NCBI RefSeq assembly: GCF_001263795.1 | Contig: NZ_LHUR01000013.1 | Coordinates: 1-64,000 of the forward strand | Length of the DNA stretch: 64,000 bases | From: Clostridium homopropionicum DSM 5847 | Lineage (GTDB): Bacteria; Bacillota; Clostridia; Clostridiales; Clostridiaceae | Direction: 5' to 3' | Part shown: one piece after another, positions 8,510 through 18,010 of the stretch | Layout of the letters: every line of letters starts with the position of its first letter | Numbering within the stretch: position 1 is the stretch's first letter | Position numbers and translations under genes: made by a program | Notes under the pieces: model-generated | The model's input: the letters and a program-made list of their open reading frames with translations, nothing else | The model's database searches: none | What the model was told of the DNA's origin: nothing

Positions 8510-9640
8510 ATGAAAACTAATAAAGTTAAACATATACTTCTTTGGACAATGTTAATCAGCAATTTTGTATATTTTAATGGATGCATCAAGAAGTCTGAAA
8601 CAATAAAAATTGGTGTTTTAGGAACTATGTCAGGTATTAATTCTGATTTATCTGTTTCAGGTCGAAGGGGAGTTGAATTAGCAGCGGATGAAATTAATAA
8701 GGCTGGAGGAATAAATGGAAGAAAAGTTCAATTAATTGTAAAAGATGATAAAAATGATCTAAAAGTGGCACTTCAGATGAATAAAGAATTTATAGATGAA
8801 AATGTTGGTGTAGTAATTGGGCCTTATACAAGCGGCATGATTGTTAATTCTATTGACTATTTAAGAGATAAAGAAATATTATTTTTGGGTCCAACCATAA
8901 GTGCAGATAGTTTATCAGAGAAAGATGATAATTTTATTAGGTTTATTGCCTCAACTAAAGAACAAGCAGTAGTTTTAACTGAAATGGCTAAGAAAAATAA
9001 AAATAAAAAATTTGCAGTAATTTATGATAAAGAAAATAAGGGATTCAACGAAACACTTTATAATAACTTTAAAGATTTGTTGGAAAAAAATTCAGGACAA
9101 GTTATTTTTACAAAGGGTTTTAGTTCTAATAAGGATTTAAATTTCTCAAGAATTGCAAAGGAAATAGCAGATTCAAAAGCTGATGCAGTCTTTATTATTG
9201 CTAATGCAGATAATAATGCAACTATAACTCAACAAATAAGAAAAATTGAATGTAATATACAAATATATTCACCTTTATGGTCTAATACCTCTGATTTGAT
9301 AACAAAGGGTGGAAGTTCAGTTGATGGGATGTATATAGTTGGTGCAATTGATTTAAATAGTAAGTCAAAAGACTTTGTTGACTTTAAAAAAAGCTATCTA
9401 GATAAATACGGAGAAAGTCCAACTTTTTCATCTGTGTATTCCTATGAAACTTCTATGGCTCTATTTGAGGCGATAAAAATGGGACCCGATTTTAAACCAT
9501 CTACAATTAAGGATAATATTATAAAAATCAAGAACTTTAAAGGTTTAGAAGGAAATTATAAAATAGATAAATATGGAGACAATACTAGGAAATATATGAT
9601 ATTTAGGATAGAAAAGGGAGAGTTGAGAAAGGTTGAATAA
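8510..9640 (+). CDS. Solute-binding lipoprotein, branched-chain amino acid (LivJ) type
   Basis: A 376-residue Peripla_BP_6-type binding protein. An N-terminal hydrophobic segment ends in a lipobox (YFNGC, Cys25), so it should be lipid-anchored outside the membrane. The family start IKIGVLGTMSG, the GVELAADEINKAGGINGRKV segment and VVIGPYTSG are clear. No permease or ATPase gene is near. It is the first gene of a five-gene operon, with a TATAAT at 8444-8449, and its stop is 1-4 bases from the start of a dCache-GGDEF-HD-GYP gene. A sensory rather than transport role is inferred. The ligand (an amino acid, amide or similar) is unknown. Confidence 0.88.
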   Translation: MKTNKVKHILLWTMLISNFVYFNGCIKKSETIKIGVLGTMSGINSDLSVSGRRGVELAADEINKAGGINGRKVQLIVKDDKNDLKVALQMNKEFIDENVGVVIGPYTSGMIVNSIDYLRDKEILFLGPTISADSLSEKDDNFIRFIASTKEQAVVLTEMAKKNKNKKFAVIYDKENKGFNETLYNNFKDLLEKNSGQVIFTKGFSSNKDLNFSRIAKEIADSKADAVFIIANADNNATITQQIRKIECNIQIYSPLWSNTSDLITKGGSSVDGMYIVGAIDLNSKSKDFVDFKKSYLDKYGESPTFSSVYSYETSMALFEAIKMGPDFKPSTIKDNIIKIKNFKGLEGNYKIDKYGDNTRKYMIFRIEKGELRKVE

Positions 9641-9643
9641 TAT

Positions 9644-11722
9644 ATGAAAAGGAATTTTAGTTTAAAGCATCAAATGCTAGCAAGTAACATATTAATATTT
9701 GTTTTACCTGCCTTAGTTTTTGGATATGTAACTATATCAACCTTTTATAAAAGAACAAAAGAGGAGATTAAACTTAATAATATTACTACTACAACACATG
9801 TAAATAATCAGATTGAGAACTTTATCCAGGGACCCATTAATGTTATGAATGAGGTAAGAGAGGTTTTATTTAAGAGAGAATTTATCGAAGAGAATGAAGT
9901 AAATACCTATTTAAATTCTATAAGGAACATTTATTCTTATTTTGACAGTATTAGGATTATTAATAAGGAAGGTAGAGTAAAAAATATTGCTCCATATAGT
10001 GAAGAACAAATTGGAACTAGTATGATTTATGAAGATTTTTTTAAAGAGATAGATATTACAGGTAAATCTATGTGGTCTAGAGTGTATCTTTCAAATCAAA
10101 CTCATAAACCAACTGTAAATATTTCTATGTATATTAATGGTGATGTAGTAGTTGGGAGTTTGAATTTATCAAAACTAACAGAAATTATCCAAGGTATTCC
10201 AGTAGAAAAGGAATGGTCTATATCTTTATTAGACGAAAATGGAATTTATATTTTCGATAAGAGAAATGGGGAAAATGTAAGTCAAAGAAGAATATTTGAT
10301 TATTTCAGTGATATAAAGGAAGGCATTAAACAGAACAATGCTATGATAAATGTTAATAGCAGTGGAGAACTAATGTTGTATTCAACAAAAATTAAGTCAA
10401 CAGGATGGTATTCGGTTATCGTTGTAGAATCTGAAAAGATATTTAAACCTGTAGATAGGTTTAGAAATGCTTTTTATGTTGGGCTGATAATATTCTTAAT
10501 TCTAAGCTTTATTATTTCTACAATTAATGTAAATATGATAATAAAATCTTTAAAGAATCTTATAAATAAAACAAAACAAATTTCCAGTGGTGATTATAGT
10601 ATAGAGCCAGAATCTAAGGGATATAAAGAATGTATAGAATTATCAAATAATTTCTATATCATGAAAGAAAAAATAAAAGAAAGGGAAGAGCGTATACAAG
10701 CATTAAACTATCATGATCAGCTTACGGGCTTATATAATAGAAGATTTTACGAAGAAGAGCTGAGAAGGCTAGATGAAGAAAAAAACTTACCGTTAACAAT
10801 TGTTATGGCAGATGTTAATGGATTAAAGCTTGTAAATGACTCCTTTGGACATTCAGTAGGAGATGAACTATTAAAGAAAGTAGGGCAGGTAATAAATAAA
10901 GGTTGTAGGGATAAAGATATAGTAGCTAGGCTAAGTGGAGATGAGTTTGTAATTCTCTTACCTAAAACAGATATTTATGAAGCTGAAGAAATTGTGAAAA
11001 ATATAAAAGAATTAACTTTAAAAGAAAAAGTAGGGGCAATAGATTTATCTGTATCCTTTGGATATGAAACTAAAAATAATAAGGAAGAGATAATTCAAGA
11101 GGTATTTAAAAAAGCAGAAGATTATATGTATAAGAAAAAACTCTTTGAAAGTCCAAGCATGAGAGGAAAAACAATAAATGCTATAATTAATACTCTTCAT
11201 GAAAAAAATAAAAGAGAAGAGCAGCATTCTCATAGAGTATCTGAATTATGCGAAAGCATGGGAAAAGCCCTTGGTTTACAAGAGTCAGAAATTCAAGAAC
11301 TAAAAACTGTAGGGTTACTTCATGACATTGGTAAAATAGCTATTAATGAAAATATACTTAATAAGCCAGGAAAGCTTACAGAAGATGAATTTGAAGAAAT
11401 TAGGCGCCACCCTGAGATAGGATATAGAATATTAAGTACAGTAAATGATTTATCAGAAATGGCAGAGTACGTTTTAGCCCATCATGAAAGATGGGACGGA
11501 AGAGGATATCCTAAAGGCTTAAAAGCTTTTGAAATACCAATTCAAGCTAGGATAATCGCTATTGCAGATACTTATGATGCTATAATTAGTGAAAGAAGCT
11601 ATAGAATCGCTTTACCAGAAAAAATAGCTATTGAAGAACTTAAAAAGAATTCTGGTATTCAATTTGATGAAGAACTTGTTAAAATATTTATTGAAATGAT
11701 ACTAGAAAAACCGTTAGAATAA
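9644..11722 (+). CDS. Membrane dCache-HAMP-GGDEF-HD-GYP cyclic-di-GMP enzyme
   Basis: A 692-residue bifunctional c-di-GMP protein. Membrane helices lie at about 15-36 and 274-298 around an extracellular dCache-like domain; a HAMP region follows. The GGDEF domain (about 355-500) has SGDEF at 431-435 and an inhibitory I-site RDKD five residues before it, so it should make c-di-GMP with feedback control. The HD-GYP domain (about 510-690) has HD at 560-561 in LLHDIGK and HHERWDGRGYP at 613-623, so it should degrade it. Both active sites look intact. It directly follows the solute-binding lipoprotein, which could present ligand to the dCache domain. The start has a weak RBS and translation is probably coupled. 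Confidence 0.9.
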   Translation: MKRNFSLKHQMLASNILIFVLPALVFGYVTISTFYKRTKEEIKLNNITTTTHVNNQIENFIQGPINVMNEVREVLFKREFIEENEVNTYLNSIRNIYSYFDSIRIINKEGRVKNIAPYSEEQIGTSMIYEDFFKEIDITGKSMWSRVYLSNQTHKPTVNISMYINGDVVVGSLNLSKLTEIIQGIPVEKEWSISLLDENGIYIFDKRNGENVSQRRIFDYFSDIKEGIKQNNAMINVNSSGELMLYSTKIKSTGWYSVIVVESEKIFKPVDRFRNAFYVGLIIFLILSFIISTINVNMIIKSLKNLINKTKQISSGDYSIEPESKGYKECIELSNNFYIMKEKIKEREERIQALNYHDQLTGLYNRRFYEEELRRLDEEKNLPLTIVMADVNGLKLVNDSFGHSVGDELLKKVGQVINKGCRDKDIVARLSGDEFVILLPKTDIYEAEEIVKNIKELTLKEKVGAIDLSVSFGYETKNNKEEIIQEVFKKAEDYMYKKKLFESPSMRGKTINAIINTLHEKNKREEQHSHRVSELCESMGKALGLQESEIQELKTVGLLHDIGKIAINENILNKPGKLTEDEFEEIRRHPEIGYRILSTVNDLSEMAEYVLAHHERWDGRGYPKGLKAFEIPIQARIIAIADTYDAIISERSYRIALPEKIAIEELKKNSGIQFDEELVKIFIEMILEKPLE

Positions 11723-11759
11723 AAAAGAAACTGAAAAATCAAAAAGAGGGGCTAGAACT

Positions 11760-13136
11760 ATGAAACAGGGAAATTTTAAACAAGAAGAAAAAAGCATCTT
11801 AGAAATGCGCTTAAAATTTGAAGCTTTATCTGTATATAGGGATATACTAAAAGATAAGGTAATAAACAAATTGTATTCATTAGTGGATTATTTGTATGTT
11901 GGGGAATGTGATTTGTGTGGCTTTCTTAGCCACTATAATAATTTTTACAATTCATTAATGGAAGAAAATCCATCAGGATCACTTAAAAACTATATAATTG
12001 ATTATATAATTTATAATGAAAATCCATTTTCGCGCAAGGCTGAATTTACTAACATTAAAGAAATTGAAGACTCTTATAAGAATGTCGTAAAAGAAGACTT
12101 AAATTTTCTTCAAAATATATCAAATTTAAGTTCTAGTTTTTTAAAAAATTATGCAGTAAAGCATTTTTCACAATGGGATTTTGAAGAGACAATAATAAGA
12201 AATCTTCCTAAGTGGAAAGTATCAGCTAAATTTAGTGGGCATGAGTCTTATAAACGTACAGCAGAAAAACTTGTTACTTCAAGCTTATGGGGCGATTATT
12301 TAGAAGTTTTAGGCGATTTTTATAAAGAAAATGGAACTGGAATATTTGCTAAACATAGAGGATTTGTTTGGGAGGCTCAAGGAAATGAAAAATATTTAAA
12401 AGGAATTGACTCTCCTGATCCAATAATGTTGAAGAATTTAATTGGTTATGAACGAGAACGTAAACAGATTATTGAAAACACAATGCATTTTTTAAATGGA
12501 CATACTGCTAATAATATACTTTTGTATGGAGATAGGGGTACTGGAAAATCTTCTACAGTAAAAGCTCTATTAAACGAATATCATACCATGGGCTTAAGAA
12601 TTATAGAAATTCCTAAGCAGTATCTTCCTGATTTGCCTGAGATAATAAGGGCTGTTAAAAATAGAAACTTGTACTTTATTTTCTTTATTGATGACTTGGC
12701 ATTTGAAGATAGTGAAGAAAGCTATACAGCTTTAAAGGCAATACTAGAAGGTGGACTAGAAAGTAGACCTGAAAATGTTGTTATTTATGCTACTTCAAAT
12801 CGTCGACATCTAATAAAGGAAAAGTTTAGTGAAAGGCAAGGTTTAATGTCAGGAAATTATGAGGATGAAGTTCATGCAGGCGATACTATGCAAGAAAAGC
12901 TTTCTTTAGCTGATAGGTTTGGAATAACCATTACTTTTACTTCCCCAGATCAGAATAAGTATCTTGATATTGTTGATGGATTAGCTTTACAAAGAAATAT
13001 AGAAATGGATGAAGAAACACTACACAGAAAGGCATTGCAATGGGAAATGAGACATAATGGCCGTTCTGCAAGAACCGCTAGACAATTTATTGATTGGCTA
13101 GAAGGAGAGATAAAAATGAAGGAGGTATTATCATGA
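11760..13136 (+). CDS. DUF815-family AAA ATPase
   Basis: A 458-residue ATP-binding protein of the DUF815 family. Walker A is GDRGTGKSS (257-265), Walker B is [10 protein letters not shown] (about 303-312), and the sensor region reads [13 protein letters not shown]. The family is widespread in bacteria and of unknown function, often called a predicted AAA+ superfamily ATPase. The N-terminal 230 residues are helical with no motif that I recognise. RBS AGAGGGG precedes the ATG. The stop overlaps the start of the PpnP gene (ATGA), so the two are translationally coupled within the operon. Confidence in the family is high; the role is unknown. Confidence 0.88.
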   Translation: MKQGNFKQEEKSILEMRLKFEALSVYRDILKDKVINKLYSLVDYLYVGECDLCGFLSHYNNFYNSLMEENPSGSLKNYIIDYIIYNENPFSRKAEFTNIKEIEDSYKNVVKEDLNFLQNISNLSSSFLKNYAVKHFSQWDFEETIIRNLPKWKVSAKFSGHESYKRTAEKLVTSSLWGDYLEVLGDFYKENGTGIFAKHRGFVWEAQGNEKYLKGIDSPDPIMLKNLIGYERERKQIIENTMHFLNGHTANNILLYGDRGTGKSSTVKALLNEYHTMGLRIIEIPKQYLPDLPEIIRAVKNRNLYFIFFIDDLAFEDSEESYTALKAILEGGLESRPENVVIYATSNRRHLIKEKFSERQGLMSGNYEDEVHAGDTMQEKLSLADRFGITITFTSPDQNKYLDIVDGLALQRNIEMDEETLHRKALQWEMRHNGRSARTARQFIDWLEGEIKMKEVLS

Positions 13137-13450
13137 ATACATTTGAAAATGTAGCAGTGGCTAAGGAAGCAAACATATATTTTGAAGGGAAGGTGACTAG
13201 TAGAACTATTTTATTTAAAAATGGAGAAAAAAAGACCTTAGGAATTATGCTTCCAGGAGAATATGAATTTTCAACTGGAAATAAAGAAGTAATGGAAATT
13301 ACTGCTGGGAATCTTCATGTTAAGCTTCCAGGCAGTGAAAATTGGGAGACCTATGTTTCAGGTACTGTTTTTGAGGTACCAGCTAATTCTAGTTTCAAAT
13401 TGATTGTAAAAGAAACTACAGATTACTGTTGCTCATATATTGAAGAATAG
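13133..13450 (+). CDS. ppnP: Pyrimidine/purine nucleoside phosphorylase (PpnP family)
   Basis: A 105-residue single-domain cupin of the PpnP (DUF1255) family, which phosphorolyses a broad range of nucleosides to base and ribose-1-phosphate. Family features are [19 protein letters not shown] at the start, [11 protein letters not shown], and the VPANSSFKL strand near the end. The start at 13133 is chosen because GGAGG lies seven bases upstream and it overlaps the previous stop as ATGA; an in-frame start at 13094 lies inside the ATPase gene. Its presence in a signalling operon is odd: perhaps it removes nucleosides formed from a nucleotide signal, but that is speculation. Confidence 0.88.
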   Translation: MNTFENVAVAKEANIYFEGKVTSRTILFKNGEKKTLGIMLPGEYEFSTGNKEVMEITAGNLHVKLPGSENWETYVSGTVFEVPANSSFKLIVKETTDYCCSYIEE

Positions 13451-13481
13451 GTTTAATTAATTGGGGAGTGGAGGATAATTA

Positions 13482-15017
13482 ATGCTATTTAACTCAAAAA
13501 AACCACCATGTTATGAAGCAGATCAAATAATTGAGTATGTTGACAAAAGAATAAAAGGCAAAATAATAAAAAAACCTGTTGTAAAGTATGGTATTCATAT
13601 AAGGTTAGCTGATTATTTTGACAAGCTTTTTGCCAGCGAGGAAAGTATGGCTAAGTCGGCAAAAAAGATAATTGAGATAGGTGCTACTATAAGTAGTTTT
13701 GACTCTGAAATGAAGCATATATCTGAAATGTTAATTGATTTTGCAAAAGAAATGTCTGATGTAAGTCAATCTAATTTAGCTATTGTTGAACAAACAACGG
13801 CCAGCATGAATGGCGTAAATGAAACTATAGCTAACGCAAGCCAGACTCTTAATAATGTTTCAAGCTCATCTGAAAATCTGATGCAAAGCAATATTGAAGG
13901 ACTCACTCAGATGGAAGAAATTAGTGAAATAAAAGATGGAGTTGTAACCAATGCAAATATAATGAGAAGTAAGATAGACTATTTAGTTGAAATGGCTAAT
14001 AAGGTAACTAATATTGTAAGCACAGTAGAAGCCATAGCAGGTAAAACGAATCTTTTAGCACTGAATGCTTCAATAGAAGCTGCAAGAGCAGGGGAGCATG
14101 GAAGAGGATTTGCAGTAGTTGCTGACGAAATTAGAAAGCTTGCAGATAATACTAAAGTAAATCTTGAAGGAATGAAGGATATAATGATAAATATTCATGA
14201 AGCCGCAAGAGATGGAAAAGATAGTATTGATAAAACAATAACAGAAACTACTAAAATGAGTGGAAAAATTGATGCAGTTAAAGGCACTATAAAAGAAAAT
14301 GTTCAACTTCTAAATACTACAGTTAATGATATAAAATTACTTAATGATTCTATGAGTGGAATTAGCGTTTCAGTAGATGAAATCAATAAAGCTATGGAAA
14401 CTTCTACAGTAGATGCTGAAAAACTTACTAATATGACACAAGAAATACATGACAGTGCAATAGAAAGTGCAGATGTAGCAGGTAAGATTTCTGAAATTGA
14501 TAGTGAATTATCTGTTATGGTTAAAGATATGCTGTCACATTTAAAAAATAGTGCAAACTCAATAAATAATAAAGAGTTTAATTCTTACATGGAAAAAGCA
14601 ATAAAATCTCATAAGGCCTGGTTATCAAATTTAAAGAGAGCTTTAGATGAAATGAAAGTGTATCCTCTTCAATTAGATGGTACTAGATGTGCCTTTGGGC
14701 ATTTTTACTACTCTATAAATGTTGATCATCCTAAGATTATATCAAGTTGGAGAGAAATAGAGAAGTTTCATTTGGATTTTCATGGCTGTGGGGAAAAGGC
14801 TATGCAGGCCATTAAGAATAACAATTTTGAAGAAGCTAATACTTATTATAAGCAAGCTGAAGAAATATCACTTAATATCTTTAAACACTTAGAGTTAATT
14901 ATAAAAGAAGTTGAAGAACTTGATTTAGCAGGTGAGCAAATATTTAACTCTTTATATAGTAAATGTGATGATGGATCCTGTGAAAGTTGTAATGAAGCGT
15001 GTGCAACTAGAAAATAA
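13482..15017 (+). CDS. Soluble methyl-accepting chemotaxis protein with CZB domain
   Basis: A 511-residue chemoreceptor without membrane segments. The signalling hairpin tip ([20 protein letters not shown]) is near residues 189-208. The C-terminal CZB zinc-binding domain has the expected ligands: His377, Cys403 in RCAFGHFYY, His430 and His434. CZB receptors respond to zinc or to oxidants such as HOCl through the zinc thiolate (known for other members). The last 20 residues add a Cys-rich tail ([13 protein letters not shown]). RBS GGGGAGTGGAGG lies upstream. It is the last gene of the 8.5-15 kb operon and ends at a strong terminator, so the operon can feed both c-di-GMP and chemotaxis signalling. 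Confidence 0.92.
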   Translation: MLFNSKKPPCYEADQIIEYVDKRIKGKIIKKPVVKYGIHIRLADYFDKLFASEESMAKSAKKIIEIGATISSFDSEMKHISEMLIDFAKEMSDVSQSNLAIVEQTTASMNGVNETIANASQTLNNVSSSSENLMQSNIEGLTQMEEISEIKDGVVTNANIMRSKIDYLVEMANKVTNIVSTVEAIAGKTNLLALNASIEAARAGEHGRGFAVVADEIRKLADNTKVNLEGMKDIMINIHEAARDGKDSIDKTITETTKMSGKIDAVKGTIKENVQLLNTTVNDIKLLNDSMSGISVSVDEINKAMETSTVDAEKLTNMTQEIHDSAIESADVAGKISEIDSELSVMVKDMLSHLKNSANSINNKEFNSYMEKAIKSHKAWLSNLKRALDEMKVYPLQLDGTRCAFGHFYYSINVDHPKIISSWREIEKFHLDFHGCGEKAMQAIKNNNFEEANTYYKQAEEISLNIFKHLELIIKEVEELDLAGEQIFNSLYSKCDDGSCESCNEACATRK

Positions 15018-15021
15018 TTTA

Positions 15022-15075
15022 GGCGTATAAAGCAGCACAGTTCAAACTGTGCTGCTTTATACGCCATTATTTTTT
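15022..15075. terminator. Strong bidirectional terminator
   Basis: A perfect 21-bp stem (15022-15042 with 15045-15065, beginning GGCGTATAAAGC) is followed by a T-run on the plus strand and preceded by A/T sequence that serves the minus strand. It separates the chemoreceptor operon from the convergent histidine kinase. Confidence 0.95.
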
Positions 15076-15091
15076 CTAGTCGTTGATATTA

Positions 15092-16339
15092 TTATTGGCT
15101 AGCAATTGGAAGTTCAACCATAAAGGTTGTGCTTTCATTTAAAATACTTGAAACAGATATGTTTCCACCATGTTGTTCCACTATAGCTTTAGCAATAGCA
15201 AGTCCAAGACCATAACCTCCGCTGTCTCTAGAACGAGATTTATCAACACAATAAAATCTGTCAAATATTTTATCTATACTTTCTTTAGGAATGCCTTTTC
15301 CAGTATTAGATACGGATAAAGTAATCTTATTGTGGGATTTTTTTAAACTAATGTTTACCTTTCCTTTGATATTTGTATATTTTAAAGCATTATCTAATAA
15401 AATCATAACCACCTGCTTTAGTTGTTCGTTATTTCCTGTGATGATTAAGTTAGGTTCAATATCATATTGTAGATTAATGTTATTTTCAAAGATAACTGCC
15501 TCCATAGTTAAAATTACATTTTCTACAGTTTCACTTAAACTAAAGTTTGTATAAATCATTTTTATATCTGAATAGTTGATTTTAGTAAGGTAGAGCAAGT
15601 CATTTGTCAGCTTTGACATTCTTTCCACTTCTGATTTGATATAGTTCAGCCATTTTGACTGACTTCCTATAGTTGTATTATCATTTGATAATACTAAATC
15701 TACATTGGTATTTATGACAGCAAGTGGAGTCTTAAGCTCATGAGAAGCATCTGCAATAAACTGAGTTTGTTTATCAAAAGCTTCTTTAATTGGCTGAATT
15801 GCTTTATTTGCAAAGTATCTACTTATAAAGAAAATAACAATTAACATTACAAAGGCAACCACTAAAAAGGTATAAATTAGATTAATAAGGATATCTTGTC
15901 TTGAGGTAATATCTAAAAAAGTAATTTTATTACCAATATCATTTGTGGTTAATAGATATGCCCAATAGTAGCCATCCAATTTAAACTTACCGGAGCTTAA
16001 ATTTTTAGAAAGAGCTGTATTTTTCGCTGTTTCTAAAAATTCTTTATCCATTTCAAAAATAGAAGTAGAATTAATTATGTTACCATTGCCATCAGTAATT
16101 AAAACAAAAGAAATGGAACGCTCTTCTGGGGGCTGTTCATTGTTGATTTTTGGTTCAAATTCTTTAGGATTTTCCTTTGGTCTTCTATTGAACTCTGAAA
16201 TTTTATGCAATTCAATATCAATATTCTTATATACATCGTTATAAGTGATAAAGTATATAGAGGAAAAAGCAAAAAGCATCATTACAGAAATTATGACCAA
16301 GTTAAGAATTAGAAATTTATTTCTAAGTTGTTTAAACAT
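15092..16339 (-). CDS. Sensor histidine kinase of a two-component pair
   Basis: A 415-residue membrane kinase. Helices at about 8-31 and 152-174 flank a roughly 120-residue extracellular sensor. The H-box FIADASHELKTPLAV places the phospho-acceptor at His200. The ATPase domain shows an N-box (LLDNALKYTN), a G1 region (NTGKGIP) and a G2 region (GGYGLGLAIAK). It starts directly after the response regulator stop (adjacent bases), so the two are co-transcribed and coupled. The divergent polyphosphate/DUF4956 operon is the likely target. The signal is unknown. Confidence 0.93.
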   Translation of the reverse strand: MFKQLRNKFLILNLVIISVMMLFAFSSIYFITYNDVYKNIDIELHKISEFNRRPKENPKEFEPKINNEQPPEERSISFVLITDGNGNIINSTSIFEMDKEFLETAKNTALSKNLSSGKFKLDGYYWAYLLTTNDIGNKITFLDITSRQDILINLIYTFLVVAFVMLIVIFFISRYFANKAIQPIKEAFDKQTQFIADASHELKTPLAVINTNVDLVLSNDNTTIGSQSKWLNYIKSEVERMSKLTNDLLYLTKINYSDIKMIYTNFSLSETVENVILTMEAVIFENNINLQYDIEPNLIITGNNEQLKQVVMILLDNALKYTNIKGKVNISLKKSHNKITLSVSNTGKGIPKESIDKIFDRFYCVDKSRSRDSGGYGLGLAIAKAIVEQHGGNISVSSILNESTTFMVELPIASQ

Positions 16340-17017
16340 CTATTTTTTTACCTCCAAAATATATCCTACTCCTCTAACGGTAGTAATCACCACTTCTGAA
16401 TCTAAATATGACAGTTTCTTTCTTAAAAAGGAAATATAAACTTCAACGTGATTATTATCTACATCAGAATCAAAGCCCCAAAGTTTTTCAATAATTAATT
16501 CTTTAGAGGAAGTTGCATTTTTCCTAGAGATGAGCAATTCTAAAAGCTCACTTTCCTTTAGTATTAGCTTAATATCTTTAGACCCCTTTGATAATTTTAA
16601 GGTTGAAGGATTCAATTCAATATCTCCAAATTTTAAAGTATTGTCTTTAATAATTTCCCCTTTACGTCTTGAAACTGATCTTATTCTTGCTAACAGTTCC
16701 TCTGTTGCAAATGGCTTTGGCAGGTAATCATCTGCACCGCTATCAAGCCCAGCTACCTTATCTGAAATCTCTCCTTTAGCTGTAAGTAGTATTACAGGAG
16801 TTGTAATACCTTCCTCTCTAATATTTTTTAGTATACTTATGCCGTCAATTTTAGGTAACATAATATCTAATAATATCAAGTCATAAATATCACTTAGGGC
16901 ATTATCAAGTCCAGCTTCCCCATCATTAACTGCATCTACAGTATAGTTATTCTTTTTTAATATTTGAGTTAAAGCTTCTGCTAAAGGAAGCTCGTCTTCT
17001 ACTATTAATATTCTCAT
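16340..17017 (-). CDS. OmpR/PhoB-family response regulator
   Basis: A 225-residue regulator with a receiver domain (phospho-acceptor Asp51 in LILLDIMLP, Lys in LLTAKGE, DDYLPKPF) and a C-terminal winged helix (VRGVGYILEVKK end). It is the first gene of the pair with the kinase. Its promoter region (17018-17209) is shared with the divergent VTC gene and carries two pairs of direct repeats with an 11-bp period, as expected for an OmpR-type dimer site, so autoregulation and control of the divergent operon are both likely (inference). Confidence 0.94.
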   Translation of the reverse strand: MRILIVEDELPLAEALTQILKKNNYTVDAVNDGEAGLDNALSDIYDLILLDIMLPKIDGISILKNIREEGITTPVILLTAKGEISDKVAGLDSGADDYLPKPFATEELLARIRSVSRRKGEIIKDNTLKFGDIELNPSTLKLSKGSKDIKLILKESELLELLISRKNATSSKELIIEKLWGFDSDVDNNHVEVYISFLRKKLSYLDSEVVITTVRGVGYILEVKK

Positions 17018-17064
17018 AATAAATTCTCCCTTTGTTTTTCTTAGTAATAATTATAGCATAAGAT

Positions 17065-17141
17065 ACCTTAAATTAACCTTAAATGTAAACAGACTATGAA
17101 CTGTTAAATCTATGTAAAACATTTAAGGTTTGTTTAAGGTT
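17065..17141. promoter_or_regulatory. Paired OmpR-type operator repeats between divergent operons
   Basis: CCTTAAA occurs at 17066-17072 and 17077-17083, and its inverse TTTAAGG at 17122-17128 and 17133-17139. Each pair is spaced exactly 11 bp, and the two pairs face opposite directions about 40 bp apart. This is the geometry of tandem OmpR/PhoB half-sites, one pair for each divergent promoter. Candidate -10 boxes (TAAAAT at 17149-17154 or 17154-17159) lie downstream for the VTC operon. Confidence 0.7.
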
Positions 17142-17209
17142 CACTTTGTAAAATAAAATCATAAACTTGATCAGTCAGGAAAAAAGCAATAAAGGAAAGG
17201 AGAGATAAC

Positions 17210-18010
17210 ATGGCAATTGAAGTCTTTAATAGACATGAAGGAAAGTTTTTACTTAATAAAAACAAGTATGAAAAAATTCAATATATGCTTTTAGAGTATA
17301 TGGAGATAGATGAACATAATAAGAATGATGAATTTTATACCATAAGCAATATTTACTATGATACTAAGGATAATCATTTAATAAGAACATCCCTATTAGG
17401 ACCTAGGTATAAAGAAAAGCTTAGACTTAGAGCTTACGGTGTCCCAAGTGAGAATGAAAAAGTTTATATGGAAATAAAGAAAAAGGTATCTGGATTAGTG
17501 AACAAAAGAAGAACAACATTAAAATTACAGGAGGCGTATGAATTTGCAAGTACTGGTATTAAGCCTGAATATAAAAAGTATATGAATAAGCAGGTTTTAA
17601 ACGAAATAGAGTATTTTCTTAAAATATACGATCTTGAGCCAAAATTATATCTTGCTTATGACAGAAAAGCACTGTTTGGAAAAGAAAATCGTGATTTAAG
17701 AATTACTTTTGATAAAAATATAAGAACCAGAAGATATGATTTGAAACTTGAAAATGGAGATTATGGAGAAGCGCTGCTAGGAAGTGATGACATTTTAATG
17801 GAAGTTAAAGCAGAGAAAAATATACCTCTATGGCTTTCAAAAATGCTTTCTAGAGAAAATATATTTAAAAGAAGCTTTTCAAAATACGGCAGTGAATACA
17901 AGAGATTACTTGAAAAAGAAAGAAAAGAGAAAGGAGAATTAAATTTATGTTTGAATCAATACTTAATGCAATATCAAACACAAGCACAGCTAGTGCATCA
18001 ATATCAGTAA
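17210..18010 (+). CDS. VTC-domain polyphosphate polymerase-like protein
   Basis: A 266-residue protein of the VTC domain family (CYTH/triphosphate tunnel fold). Basic and acidic tunnel motifs are seen: NRHEGKFLL at the start, KEKLRLRAYG, YMEIKKKVSG, KRRTTL, LMEVKAEKNIP and a final SFSKYGSEYKRL. Yeast Vtc4 makes polyphosphate from ATP; the bacterial members adjacent to DUF4956 proteins are annotated as polyphosphate polymerase domains without proof of activity here. The last 21 codons overlap the next gene by 64 bases in another frame and look unlike the family (Gln-rich), which suggests that the true end was nearer 17945 before a frame change. RBS AAAGGAGAG. Confidence 0.85.
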   Translation: MAIEVFNRHEGKFLLNKNKYEKIQYMLLEYMEIDEHNKNDEFYTISNIYYDTKDNHLIRTSLLGPRYKEKLRLRAYGVPSENEKVYMEIKKKVSGLVNKRRTTLKLQEAYEFASTGIKPEYKKYMNKQVLNEIEYFLKIYDLEPKLYLAYDRKALFGKENRDLRITFDKNIRTRRYDLKLENGDYGEALLGSDDILMEVKAEKNIPLWLSKMLSRENIFKRSFSKYGSEYKRLLEKERKEKGELNLCLNQYLMQYQTQAQLVHQYQ

